Positions 45,046 through 56,015 of a stretch of DNA of 64,000 nt are shown here, in pieces. Within the stretch, counting starts at the first letter, position 1, and the number at the start of each line of letters is the position of its first letter. The notes under the pieces were generated by a model. That model worked only from the letters and a program-made list of their open reading frames with translations, did no database searches and was not told the DNA's origin. Source of the DNA: Bursaphelenchus xylophilus (taxonomy: Eukaryota; Nematoda; Chromadorea; Rhabditida; Aphelenchoididae); contig CAJFCV020000006.1 in assembly GCA_904066235.2 (NCBI GenBank), forward strand, positions 10,478,001-10,542,000, given 5' to 3'. The position numbers were made by a program, and so were the translations under genes.

Positions 45046-45680
45046 GTCCTTGCACTTTATTAAAATTCTAACATCTTCTCCTGCAATTTTTAGCTGGCAG
45101 CAGGAACATCTAGTAGTATTTTCATAATTTTTTGTTACGATTTTCAAGACTTTTTGCCACAAAAGTAACTTTTCGGCACCGGCGCGGCTCCTGAGTTTCC
45201 GAAGTTTTTTGTGCCGTACTAACGTGTGGTCTTCCTGAACTTTTTGCCTGTAAGGCTTAAGCTGCTGTACATTTCTGGCCATTTCGCAGATAGCTGCCCT
45301 ATTGATTACTTCACTCGCTTTTTGACGATCTCAAGGTTGGCAGAAGTATTCAAGGTGCACTTTTTTCGACTTCCCGGACGCGTACTATCGCGGAGTATTC
45401 CGTTAAATTATTTGGTGGCTTTTGGCATGACAGATTTGCTACAGCCAGCAATTTATCAACCTCACACTGTCCTTTTTCTTGCCGAAACAAGTCGGAAATC
45501 GAGGCCCCTATGTTCGACATTCAAAAAAGACATGTTAGCCAAGCGATATGGGCTTGAAAATAAAACACCTAGGGCAGAAAAATACAGAGAATTTACTGGT
45601 GAAAAAATTATTTGGCTACACCTCAAGGTTTTCGCGGCAGGACCCATGGAAAAAAGTTTCCATTTTTTTGGGCCACCCTG
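45046..45680. mobile_element. Remnant of a Tc1-type element, right end only
   Basis: The segment ends GGCCACCCTG directly before TA, the form of a Tc1-type right terminus. An open frame of 175 codons (45226-45753) crosses the end and shows no transposase motif. The matching left terminus is not seen, so the element is truncated or rearranged. Confidence 0.45.
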
Positions 45681-46198
45681 TATTGTAGTAGGCAAAAAAT
45701 TAAGTAAAAAAGTCACTTTAAATTTGCTAGGACTTGGTAGAAATTTAGAATAAAATTTTCTGAGAAATTTCTGAAATTTTTAGCTCGCGCTTTGCAGAAA
45801 TTTTTGAGATTTTTTGACCGCAAATTGAAAAAATTTCAAAAAATTTTTTGAAATTTTGGACTTGAAAAAATTAGACTCTCTTTTAGATGTAGAGTATAAT
45901 ATTTCCACAAAAAATTATTTTTTTCCAAGCGAAATCCGCAGAGATATAGGCAAAAAACAAATTTTTGTCCGGCCACCCTCCTCCTTTCGCATGCTCTCTC
46001 GCAGAAAGATTGTCTAATATCTCGACGGCGAGCTAAAATTGTTCGCCAAAATTTTTACACATTATTTAGCGGATCATTTAGAGAATTTGGGCGATATTTG
46101 AAAAAAAATTCAACCCGGGTATCATCAAAAAAAAATTTTTTTATTTTTTTCCTAAACTTTTTTGTTTTCAAAAAATTTCCGTAGAGATCAAATCCCTT
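45681..46198. repeat. 510-bp duplicated segment, copy 2
   Basis: This is the second copy of 39286-39805. It starts at TATTGTAGTAGGC, exactly where the Tc1-type terminus ends, and stops about 140 bases from the ferredoxin stop codon. Confidence 0.85.
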
Positions 46199-46341
46199 CA
46201 TGATTTTCAGCTTCACTCTGACATTTACTTGGCTTTTCTTTATTTTTTTAAGTAAAAAAAATAATTTGACCATCAAAAAAATCTAAAAATAACAAAAAAA
46301 TAATAAAAATTCAACTATTTTTCTTTCTAAAAACCGGTATT

Positions 46342-47306
46342 CTACAAAGTTCTGGCATCCCGAGTCTCATCAGGCACTACCACCGTGATTTCTGGCTTGT
46401 CAGCTTTAGTCAACACCACTTGGCATCCCAATCTGGAGTAGTCGTCGAGTCCTGGGGCCAGATCTAGCATGTCCATCTCTTCTTCGCTTGGCTCCGCCAG
46501 TCTTTTGAAATGATTTGGATCCAAAATCACATGGCAAGTGCAACAAGCGACCGTCCCTTCGCAAGCTCCGAACCCGTCCAGTGGAACATCATTGTTTATC
46601 ACCACATCCAGAAGACTGTCGCCGATTTCTCCGGTCGCTTTTAGGTCGCCATTTCGAGTCTTGAAAGTCACTGCGATTTGTCTGAAAATACCAAAAATTA
46701 AAAAAAAATATTAAAAAAAAAATCGAAAATTTTCAAACTAAAATTTTTCAAAAATCAACCGGTAGATTTGGATGAAATTTTTCACAAACTCTCATTATAT
46801 GCCATATTTCAATGTCTAAAAATTTTAGGTCTTAATTCGCAGATACAATCAAGGTATTCAAAATTATGGGACGAGAGACCATTGAAAATGAGGAGACGGT
46901 CAGACAAAAATTTTCAAATTGAAATTTCTCAGAAATCGACTGGAAGATTTGGATGAAATTTTGCACATACTCTCTTTATACGCCATATTTTAAGATCTAA
47001 AAATTTTAACTCTTACTTAGCCGATACAATCAAGACATTAAATATTAGGGGACGAGAGACTGTTGAAAATGAGGAGAGACAGTCACAGAAATTGTTTAAT
47101 CAGATTGTTCAAACAAAACACCAATTTTTTCATTTTGAACATTGACCTACAGTTCCTATTCAGCCATCTAAAAGTCTATTATAGCCTAATGGAATCCTAA
47201 ATACCAAAAAAAAATAAGTTAAAACTTACGATGGACTACTATAATGTCGAGAGCTGAGCAATTGCCGGAAGAGCCTTGGAGAATGATGTAACAACCTCTG
47301 AAGCAT
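46342..47306 (-). CDS. Mitochondrial [2Fe-2S] ferredoxin (adrenodoxin/FDX type)
   Basis: Two exons (47306-47230 and 46681-46342) join in frame to about 138 residues. The N-terminus (MLQRLLHHSPRLFRQLLSSR, then HYSSPS) is a mitochondrial targeting peptide. The mature part has the cluster motif CEGTVACCTC (C-x5-C-x2-C) and the fourth cysteine in SRLGCQ, plus the family block EEEMDMLDLAPGLDDYSRLG. Such ferredoxins carry electrons from ferredoxin reductase to iron-sulphur cluster assembly or to cytochrome P450s; the sequence does not decide between FDX1 and FDX2 roles. The start was chosen over an earlier ATG in another frame because only this frame encodes the targeting peptide and joins exon 2. 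The gene lies just downstream of the SAM carrier on the same strand, 154 bases apart. Confidence 0.9.
46700..47215. repeat. Two adjacent copies of the GAGAG...AAAATGAGGAG repeat in the ferredoxin intron
   Basis: Copies centred near 46880 and 47060 share GACGAGAGAC, TTGAAAATGAGGAGA, CGGTCAGACAAAAATT or CAGTCACAGAAA, and CTCAT.ATA.GCCATATTT. They are spaced about 180 bases and belong to the dispersed family listed in the findings. Confidence 0.7.
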
Positions 47307-47460
47307 CTAGAAAGACTTTCTTTGGCATTTTAATCAAATTCCGTGATCAAAATAAAACTTTAGATTCAAAAACTAGTCAAAAATCTTCAAGGCCTCTAGT
47401 ACAACAAGATTTATTTAAAAAAACAATAAAAAATCAACAACCTAATTGTCTCTAATAGGG

Positions 47461-48428
47461 CTACAACACCCTATTCAGGCAAGATATACAAAATTCGTAT
47501 GAGAAAAAGTAGACAAAGCCACCAATTCCCATCCAGGCGCATCGAGGGGTGAATCCAGAGAAAAGTGGGCGAATTCCTTCAGATTTGAAAATTTCGACCA
47601 ATGTTAGAAATGGATTTGATGTTTTGGAGGTTCCTAACATAATTCTGGTCTTGACTACGTCCAATGGAGTGGTCAAACCCGCTGAAAGCGAGCCCGAGAC
47701 ACTTCCGGCAGCTGCTGATTGAAGAGGTGTGGCTTCCGATAAATTCTGAAAATTTTGATAGGTTACAGTGGATAATATCTCGACAGTATCATATCAAAAG
47801 ACAGACCATGATGTCAGCCAGCTATTTCAAAACAATCCAGAGAAGAGTTGGGATCTAAACATCGAAAAAAATCAAAAATATTATCTTACCCTTCTCTTTG
47901 CAATCCGTCTCTTCAATTCCTCCCATAACGGATACTGAATAAAGGCAAATGGAATCTCCCTCGCCAGCGTTGATCCATAACCCTTGTAGAAGCCTGTTAT
48001 ACCATTTGACTTGAATATTCTTGCGGCAATATGCATTACGGACTTCTTCGACACCTGAGCTCGTTGTTTTACAATTTCGGTGGGAACTCGGATCAAACAA
48101 GCCGTGATCTCTCCACAACTAGCTGCGGTAGCATCCACGAGAGGTGCTAAAGACAGAAATAATAATTTTAGAAAAGAATCTCCGACTTACATCGAGTTCC
48201 GAACATGGACTTCATCATCTGATAGGTCAAGAAGAAGGCAGCTGCTCCTGGTGCCGATCCCATTGCAACCGATCCCATCCCTCGATACACACCACTGAAT
48301 CCTCCAGAAGCCTTGAATCCGGCTTTACTTTGAAGTCGAGTCTTCAATGTGTCCAGCGGATATAAACTTAGGTCCACAGCTAGGCCAGCTCCAGCTCCGG
48401 CACTCAGCCATTTTATTGAATTGTCCAT
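47461..48428 (-). CDS. slc-25a26: Mitochondrial S-adenosylmethionine carrier (SLC25A26 type)
   Basis: Three exons (48428-48191, 48146-47890, 47745-47461) join in frame to about 259 residues, the usual length for this carrier. The three mitochondrial-carrier signatures are PLDTLKTR, PTEIVKQR and PLDVVKTR. The second, with PTE in place of PxD, is typical of SLC25A26. The first repeat also fits (AGLAVDLSLYPLDTLKTRLQ then GFSGVYRGMGSVAMGSAP). The protein imports SAM into mitochondria in exchange for S-adenosylhomocysteine, feeding methylation of mitochondrial RNA and proteins. It sits in the inner membrane with six helices. The Smoothened-like gene is divergent upstream and ferredoxin follows downstream on the same strand. 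Confidence 0.92.
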
Positions 48429-49010
48429 TATTCCTAATTTACCATCGTTCTGAAACCTTCTTCATGGTTTGTTATCGAAAAATAGACTTCCGATCCTAGA
48501 ATTTTGTTTTTTAGCGATTTCACGGAATGCCACGCACTTTTGGCATTCATTGTTTTCGTGTCGGGGTTAAATTATATAGCTAGTGTAAATCAAAATTTAT
48601 TTTTGAAAAAATATTTGAGAAACTTTGAATAATCTCTCGTTTGCCTAGGGGCATATTATGACAGGAAAATTGCAGAGACACAATTCTTTAAACGGGGGCT
48701 TTGTTTTAAGCCATTTTTCAAAAAAATCTGCTTTTTTTCGCCAGTTATTCAACGATTTTTACCCCCAGGCTCTTTTCCCACTCCGAGACTAATTATCAAT
48801 TAGTAAATTAATTTGTCAAATGTTATTTTTAGATCCTAGAAACAAATTTTACCATAGGTTATGCTTTTTCGAGTTTTTTTTTCAGAGAAAGTCATGTGCA
48901 ATATAATTTTTTGACGTGTTTGACGAAACGTTCTCCTTTTTAAACTATTTTTGATTTCAGTGTGTTTTAACCGTTATGTTGATTATTTTGAACATTTATT
49001 TGCACTAACA
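48429..49010. promoter_or_regulatory. Divergent region between SAM carrier and Smoothened-like gene
   Basis: The 582 bases should hold both promoters. A GTCATGTGCAATATAATTTT word lies at 48891-48910, and a TTTCAG acceptor ending at 48960 is 50 bases before the plus-strand start, probably a trans-splice site. No other gene is seen. Confidence 0.45.
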
Positions 49011-52000
49011 ATGAAGCCCGTTGTTTTACTCACTTTGGTTGTTATAACACTTGCGCAGCACAATGATACAGTACTGGATGAGATCGAGCAGCGTCGGAAA
49101 GTGATGTTGGAACCATTGGTAAGGATTCTTATTTGTTTTGGCTTTTGTTTTTAGGTTCTACAAAGTGAGACAACGGAAAAATAGAAGAAATTAGATTTGA
49201 CGTCTAGTACAATATAGAAAAGTTGATTTTTGTTCGAAAATGGATTTCTCTTTGTACGAAAACGTTCTTAGAAGTTGCTTTGTTGTTTTTGGCAACTTTT
49301 TAACGCATTTTCATATCTTTTTATTGCCTTGTTTTGATTATCTTCTTCATCCTTCAGCTGAAGAATGAAAAAATAGCCCGCTACAATCAAATATGCTCAA
49401 TGACTAACTGGGCGTGTGAGAAGAAATGTCGTCTACAATACGGACAACCTACTGGGCAATGTTCTCGTCCCCGATTTGACCGTTGTTTTGAGCAACAGGT
49501 GCATTATAATTACACCAAGGACCATTCAAAGCCCTTCCCTCACGAGCTCGCTGTCCTCCGTTCTTTTCCAAAATGTTGGGCTCATCTCAGCCAGTTAGTT
49601 TGTGGTACCTATTTCCGACCTTGCGGCACTTATCGGTTCTTCGAAGCCGGATTATCAGTGAGTTTTTCGGCTATATTATTTTAGATGGGTCGATGATGTA
49701 TAATATTGAAAATTCTCCAAGTTAAACGTATTTTTTTCTTTCAGAACTTTCGAATGGAGGTGTGGCAGATATATCCGCTTCATTTGTGCTCCCGGGCCGT
49801 TCAAAGTTGCGCATTTTTGGCGGAGCATGGGATAAATCTTGACTTATTGGGGTGTCAAGATCTGGAGAATGAAATTCAAGCCGAGCGCAAATTGTTCGAC
49901 ACCACCGGACAATGTAAGCTCAGATTCAGTGGGATCAACTATTATGGCGAGAGTGCTTGTCTCTCTCCACTTGTTCGAGTCCATTCTGACTTTTCTCCAC
50001 AGTACGCGAAGCCTTTGATCGATGAATGTTACGTCCCTTGCATGTAAGATTTTTTCCGTTTTTTCTTTGACTTTTAGGTTGAATGCAGTCTGAAATTCGT
50101 ATTTTAGCTCAAGTTTCGTCGAAGATCCAAAGGTTTTGAACACTTTTCGATCCATCTTGTTATCCATCACTGTTTTGTTGGCCTTTGTTTTTTGCGGCGC
50201 CTTGGTGAGTTTTTACGACGATTTTTTTGGTGGACCACATGTTTTATGACATTAGCTAGGTCTGTAGAAAATTTTTTTATTATTGGATTTAAACTTTTTC
50301 AATAAAAAAAAATTTTTTGATTTTAATTTTTTTAATTTTTTTTTGATTTTGCAATTTCAGGTGATAACACTCACCAAAAACTCCGCTCCAAAGTTTGTTC
50401 GATACCTAAACCTGAGTATTTTCACATTTTCGGCACTCTTTTTTGGAATGTGGACATTCGCCTTGGTGACCCATACTACCATCGAAAATAGTGCTGCTTG
50501 CGAAAAAGCAGGTCCCGAATACATCCGGAAAGAACTTCCAAAGTAAGTTAACAGCTTATGACAAAATTCAGAAGCTTTTTTCCCCAACAGCTAACCATAT
50601 TTTTCCAAAAAAATCAAATTTTTCGAAAATTTTCCCGATTTTTGATGACTTTGCAAATTTTACTATATTTATTATTAATTTTTATGTTTTCAGAGGTGAA
50701 CTAGACTCTTGTTTGATTCAATCAGCCATTCTGCAGTTCCTCAACGTGGCCTCGGTGATCTTCCTGGCCATCCGATTGGTCTCCATCATCTCCCCGAGTC
50801 AAACAATCGACCCAAAAACAGAGATCTGCCGAAACGGGCTGAGCCTTCAATCCATGGTATTTGTAACTGTCATGGCACTCAGTGCACTATGCGCGGTCCT
50901 TGGATTGTGGTGGAGACCAGTAAGTTCGGAAATTTTGAAGTTTTTGATATTATACTAGGTGCTGATGAAAAAATTGAATTTTGTTTTCGAATTGGAAGTG
51001 GATGCTAATTTAATTTGCTCGATTAGACTGGAAATAGTCTTAGGCAGCTTTAATAATTGAAGTTTGTTGGTATTTTGATATTGGTTTTGATAAAATTTCA
51101 AAAAATTATATTGTAGTAGACAAGAATTTTAATTTTTTGAAGTTTTTTGAGTAAATGTTGTCAATTACAGGAGGAATTTTTTCAGACAATCAGTGACGGC
51201 CTGACGGGCGTTTGCCATATCCCACTTGGCCCATTAAAACAATCCGCGGCATATTATGTTCCACTTGGTTTGGTCATGTTGGCTCAAATTGTTTTCTTAG
51301 GTTTTTATCTCAAAAATGCGGAATCTCAAGCTCCGAGGACTCTGAAGTTTGGATTATTCCTAATCTCATTCAATGTGACCATATTTGCGATCACGATTCT
51401 CATCCATGTTTTCTTGGCGTTCGATTCTTTCACTGAAGTTGAGGTCCTCAAGGATAAAATAAGGTAATTTTTTAAATTTTTTCTTTTGAGTTTTAGAGTT
51501 TTGAAATAAAAATGGCTTAATTATTGCAGCTGCGTGTTGGATATCACAAGAAATTTGGCCGGCCCCAGCTTTGAATGGGAGAAAGAGTAGGTTAAAATGC
51601 TAATGCGAAGACTTAAGTTTTTGATAAAAGTCATTTTTAATTGCAATTTTTTAGAATCCAGAAATGCAATACACGCCTAGCCACACCGTTTGATCTTTGT
51701 TTGACCTTATCTTATGCACTTCTTTTACCAGCACTGCCGTTTATATTATACATGGCGGTCTCACTAATTTTCCTGAGAAAGTACGACGAGGAAATGGCAA
51801 GGTAAGTAGGGAAGGGAGTGATAGAGATTATAGGGCTTGGCTGAGAGCTTGATTTTGGAGCAGTAAAAAATATGAAGTTATTAGTTGAGGTCAAGTACAA
51901 CAAGATTTGCTTGTAACTATTGGTTGAGATATTCCTCAGAGATGATTTTAAGTTTAAATGAGAGATTATGAAATGAATTTTATTTGTAGCAACGAGTTTG

Positions 52001-54222
52001 TTCGAATTTTTGCGCTGCAAAAAATTTACGACCTTATTCTAGAGCTGAAGCCGCCAAAATTGAAGCAAGTGAGCCGCTACTCTGCGAATCGAACCGAGAA
52101 GAACCAGCAAGCGTAACTGAGGATCTCACAAAGGCAGAGAGACCCCCCAGACCTGTTCATCGATCCCATTTTCGATACCGTAGCCGCCTATACAGCCTCC
52201 GATCCAAGCGCTCCCGATTCGCGGACTCGGCCCCCTCCAGAAGCCTCCATTCCATTCAATCGGCCCAACTCACCCGTTATCCCTCCACTCATGCCACGAA
52301 GGACAGTATGGCCTATCAACACCCCCTATATTTCCCGACACCCGCATCAACAATCACCGCTTTTTACGAAGCCACCTCTCAATACACATATTTGATGCCC
52401 CCAAGTCGAGCAGAAGACTTTAGAGAACTGGACCTTTCCGATCTGGGCCGTAGCGTCGCTTACTTTGACCTCCTCCAACGACAGGCGAATCTGTGGTGCA
52501 TGCAAAACTTGAATCAACAAATTCCCCAGCATGTACAAGGTCTTGTTCAAGGTCATGGAGAAGCTGATTTAGCCCAAGAAATAAAGCCGAATGAATTGCA
52601 AACAGAACAAATACAACAGTCAGGAAATATGAGACAAAATGAAGCAGAAAGAGACGCGAATTTCCCCCCTCAACAGCAGCTTCATCAGATGGGTCATGGA
52701 GAAGATAATTTGTATCAAAATCCCCCGAAAAATCCGGAAATTGCGGATGAAAATGGAAGAACGAAGCAAGAGGAAAATGTTGAACTAAAGACTTTGATCA
52801 AAAACCCCTCAGGCAAAGAGAAGGAACAGGATTTTTGTGATGGAGAAGGTGAAAAAACCCCGAAAGTCCCGACCTCCCTGGCGGCGTACAGGTTCGACCC
52901 GGCAATTGATCAAAATCGAAGCCAGATTCTCGCGTTTTTGACCACGTATCTAAGGGAATGCCCGCAGATCACGAAGAAGATGGAATTTACCCAACGAACT
53001 TTGAGGGCGATGCAGCAATTACTCGAAAAGGATGAGGTTTTCTCAACTGTAAGTGGTGTTTAATGAAGTTTGAGATTACTTTTGAGCATTTGGAAATAGA
53101 ATAACGTCAATTTTCTGAAATTTTTTGTCATAGATAATATAATTTTTTCGAATTTTTCAAAATTTTTGTCTAGTATAATATACCTCCTTTCAGATGTGCC
53201 ATAATTATCGCATTGCGAACGGCCTGAACCCCGGAAGCGACACTCTAGGCGAATCGATTTTGTCGATTAACCAAATTCTCAATATGACGTCATTAATTAC
53301 GGATGAATCCATCCAAATTCGACTGGGAAAGATCACTGGAATGGCGATGAAACGGGTCACAGTGGAGATGCTGGGCCCTGGTGGCCTCAGAAGGCTTCCA
53401 GAACCTCCGAAAATGAAGATCCCGACCTTTGGATTGACCGCTCCGAGCGGTGTAAGCCTTGATGTGGAGCCGGTGGAAGCGGCCAGACAACAAGAATGGA
53501 GAGATTTCCAGGCCAGACTAGCGGCAAATCAAGGAAGAGAACAGTTTGGAACGTCGTCAGGATCGAGCAGAGGAAATGAGGGGAGTTCGAGCAGGAAAAG
53601 TAATGAAAGTGAAGAAAAGAGTGGAGAAAATGGAACAGAAGCCTCGGGAAGTCCTCGGAAATCGTCGGAGAAAGGATCTGAGAAGAATTCGGATAGTTTT
53701 AACTCTACCGGAAGCCCCTCAGCCCATGAAAATCAACCTGGACCGTCGACGGAACGACCAAAGTCTTCTGGAGCGCAGAAAACCCGGAAATTGGAGAAAA
53801 TGAAGCCGAAAAAGGAAGAAAATGAAGTGAAGAGACAGATAGAAGAAGATGAGAAGAAGGCTGCTCAAAGAAATCAACCTGAAAATTTGACTGAAGTAAA
53901 AGTTGTCGGCAAAAAAACAAGGGAAAGAAAAAGGCCCAAAAAAGGAAAACAAACCGCTCAATCTTCGAGAAATTTGAATCACAGCAATGTGACTTCACCA
54001 TCTCGCCCTGCCACATCAGTCTCGGTGGTTTCTTCAACCTCACCCACAGCTATGCACAGCACACCAAACACCTCTCAGTTCCCTGATTTTCGTCAACAGA
54101 TGAGAAGCCAAGCCTCGCGAACCCCCCAGGGCATGGAAAACAGATCCAACGAAGCCGCCAACCGATTCCTCAACGATCTCACCAGCCAGCATGCCAGTGA
54201 TAATGAAAGCAACGGGTTGTAG
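49011..54222 (+). CDS. smo: Smoothened-like seven-pass receptor with cysteine-rich domain and long tail
   Basis: Eleven exons (49011-49118, 49358-49657, 49745-50043, 50108-50204, 50361-50542, 50694-50919, 51186-51463, 51530-51586, 51655-51801, 52043-53048, 53194-54222) join in frame to about 1242 residues. A signal peptide (KPVVLLTLVVITLAQ) precedes a Frizzled-type cysteine-rich domain whose block FPKCWAHLSQLVCGTYFRPC matches the Smoothened CRD. The hinge TGQCKLRF ... PLVRVHSD ... CYVPC matches Smoothened GQCEVPLVR...C..QC rather than Frizzled. Seven helices follow, with NSAPKFVRYLNLSIF in the first loop and helix 2, and LKFGLFLISFNVTIFAITIL in helix 6. The Frizzled KTxxxW motif after helix 7 is absent. 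Intracellular loop 3 is short. The tail of about 650 residues is rich in Gln, Glu, Lys and Ser. Smoothened transduces Hedgehog signals. A divergent Frizzled is the alternative. Confidence 0.75.
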
Positions 54223-54632
54223 ATTTTTATTTATTTTCACTTGAAGTATTTGCAATTTCTCAGGAATTAAGTCGTATTTCATAGCAATATAGTATTTACT
54301 GTACATATTTGAATATTGATTGTTGTAATAACGGGTTTGAAAACGAGAATTTTACGAATAAAATGTTGTTATCATGGATAATATAAATTTTTTGTAAATT
54401 GAGCCGGAGAAAGATGTAAATGGAGGTAATTCTCCTTGCAAAGGTTTGAAATGCACTTTTCTTTTCCTGTTTCGTTCGTTTCACTCGTATTTTAGGTCAT
54501 TTGCAACATTTGTTCGTATAAGTGAACAAGCAGCTTGCAGAACATAGGGCGCAGCTCGGAAAATTTTCTAGCTTTTTCGTTTCCCGCATTTTTTCTCCCT
54601 CCTTGTTCGATTGTTGTTTTGCAGGGGCAAAA
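54223..54632 (+). promoter_or_regulatory. Spacer between Smoothened-like gene and NDUFV2
   Basis: The 410 bases have AATAAA near 54358 and an ATCATGGATAATATAAATT word (54372-54390). A GGGCGCAGCTCGGAAA word follows at 54548. TTTTGCAG ends nine bases before the NDUFV2 start and is a likely trans-splice acceptor. Confidence 0.45.
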
Positions 54633-55658
54633 ATGCATCGTGCCTTGCTGAAAACAGTCAATTTGAGCACTGTTCCACGTCGTTTTGCCGGTATGTTGTT
54701 GTACTTTCTCTTTGTCTCAACTTTTAGGCCTTTTTTTAACGTTCTTTATCCCCATTCTTCAGGTCATGGGCTGGCGGTTCATCGAGACTCAGAAGCGAAC
54801 AGTGCGAAGGTAAAATTCCAATTCACGGAGGAAAATCTGAAGAAAGTAAAAGCTCTGGTTTCGAATTATCCGGAAGGACATGAAGCTGGTGCATGCATCC
54901 CAGTTTTGGATCTTGCCCAACGACAACATGGATGGCTGCCAATTACTGCGATGCATGAGGTAGCGAGGATCTTGGGTAAGCTTTTGCAAATTGCTTCGTT
55001 TCAATTTTTAGGTGTTTAGTTAGGGTTTGACATCAATCTTGTTGTAGTAGGTATTGAGACGAGAATTTTCGAAATATATCCGAAGAAGAGTAGAATTTCT
55101 TGTTTGTTGTGATGAACAACTCGTCTCCTAGGATACTTCAGCTGTTGATAAACTTTTTTCGGCATTTTTTTGGCAGAAACGTCGAAATTTTGAGTTATAT
55201 TATCCATGAGGGTACGAATTTCAGGTATGCCTCGAATGCGTGTTTACGAAGTCGCGACCTTTTACACAATGTTCAACCGAGAACCAGTGGGCAAATACTT
55301 CCTCCAGGTGTGTGCTACGACCCCATGTATGCTTCGAGGAGCCGAATCCATCACCGAAACCATCACCAAGAAGCTGGGCATCAAGCCCGGTCAAACCACC
55401 AAGGACGGGCTCTTCACGCTCTCCGAAGTTGAATGTCTTGGCGCTTGTGTCAACGCTCCAATGGTTCAAATCAACGACGATTATTACGAGGATCTGACTC
55501 CGGACGATATGGTGGAGATTTTGGATGAGCTGGCCGCCGGAAAACGACCGATTCCCGGCCCAAGAAGCGGGCGATTGGCTGCGGAGCCGTTGACTGGCCT
55601 CACTTCGTTGACGGAGCCCCCACCGGGGCCTGGTTTTGGTCTTCAAGCCGGACTTTAG
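54633..55658 (+). CDS. NADH:ubiquinone oxidoreductase 24 kDa subunit (NDUFV2)
   Basis: Three exons (54633-54690, 54763-54975, 55225-55658) join in frame to about 234 residues, close to the family length. The N-terminus ([19 protein letters not shown]) is a mitochondrial targeting peptide. The [2Fe-2S] N1a ligands are present as C-x4-C in [11 protein letters not shown] and C-x3-C in CLGACVNAP. The blocks [20 protein letters not shown] and [20 protein letters not shown] are diagnostic. The protein is part of the peripheral arm of complex I, next to NDUFV1, and takes part in NADH oxidation. The C-terminus is proline and glycine rich ([14 protein letters not shown]). Intron 2 has a 16-bp word (55195-55210) just before the acceptor. 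Neighbours on both sides run in the same direction with short gaps. Confidence 0.95.
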
Positions 55659-56015
55659 GTTGAATTTGCCGTAAATAAATAGAATTTATGTAATTTTTTC
55701 AAAAACTTTGTTTGATTTTGCCGTTGATTCGGTCGGAATATTTGATTTTATCGATGTTTGATCCATTTTGCGGGGTTTTTAAGGGATTTTTGATATTGAT
55801 TTAGACAGAAATTTTTTTGTGGTAATAATTTTTCTGTCGGAATTTTGCATTTTCTGCATGGAAGAGGCGTTTTATTTGAATTTTCTGATGGTTTGAGGGG
55901 ATTTTCCTTCATTTTTGAGTTTATTTATTTTAATTTTTTGTCCGTTTTTGTGATATTTTATATATTTTAGCTCGATATTTTTGAGATTTCTAACCCTCTC
56001 CACGAATTTCAGACC
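55659..56015 (+). promoter_or_regulatory. Spacer between NDUFV2 and RBM12-type gene
   Basis: The 357 bases are T-rich on the plus strand. AATAAA lies near 55673. A GATATTGATTTAGACA variant of the dispersed word lies at 55792-55807. AATTTCAG ends three bases before the next ATG, a typical trans-splice acceptor. Confidence 0.5.

Noticed and set aside
49358..51801. Naming the receptor a canonical Frizzled
   Set aside because: The hinge and CRD fit Smoothened better and the KTxxxW motif is missing. It remains the main alternative.
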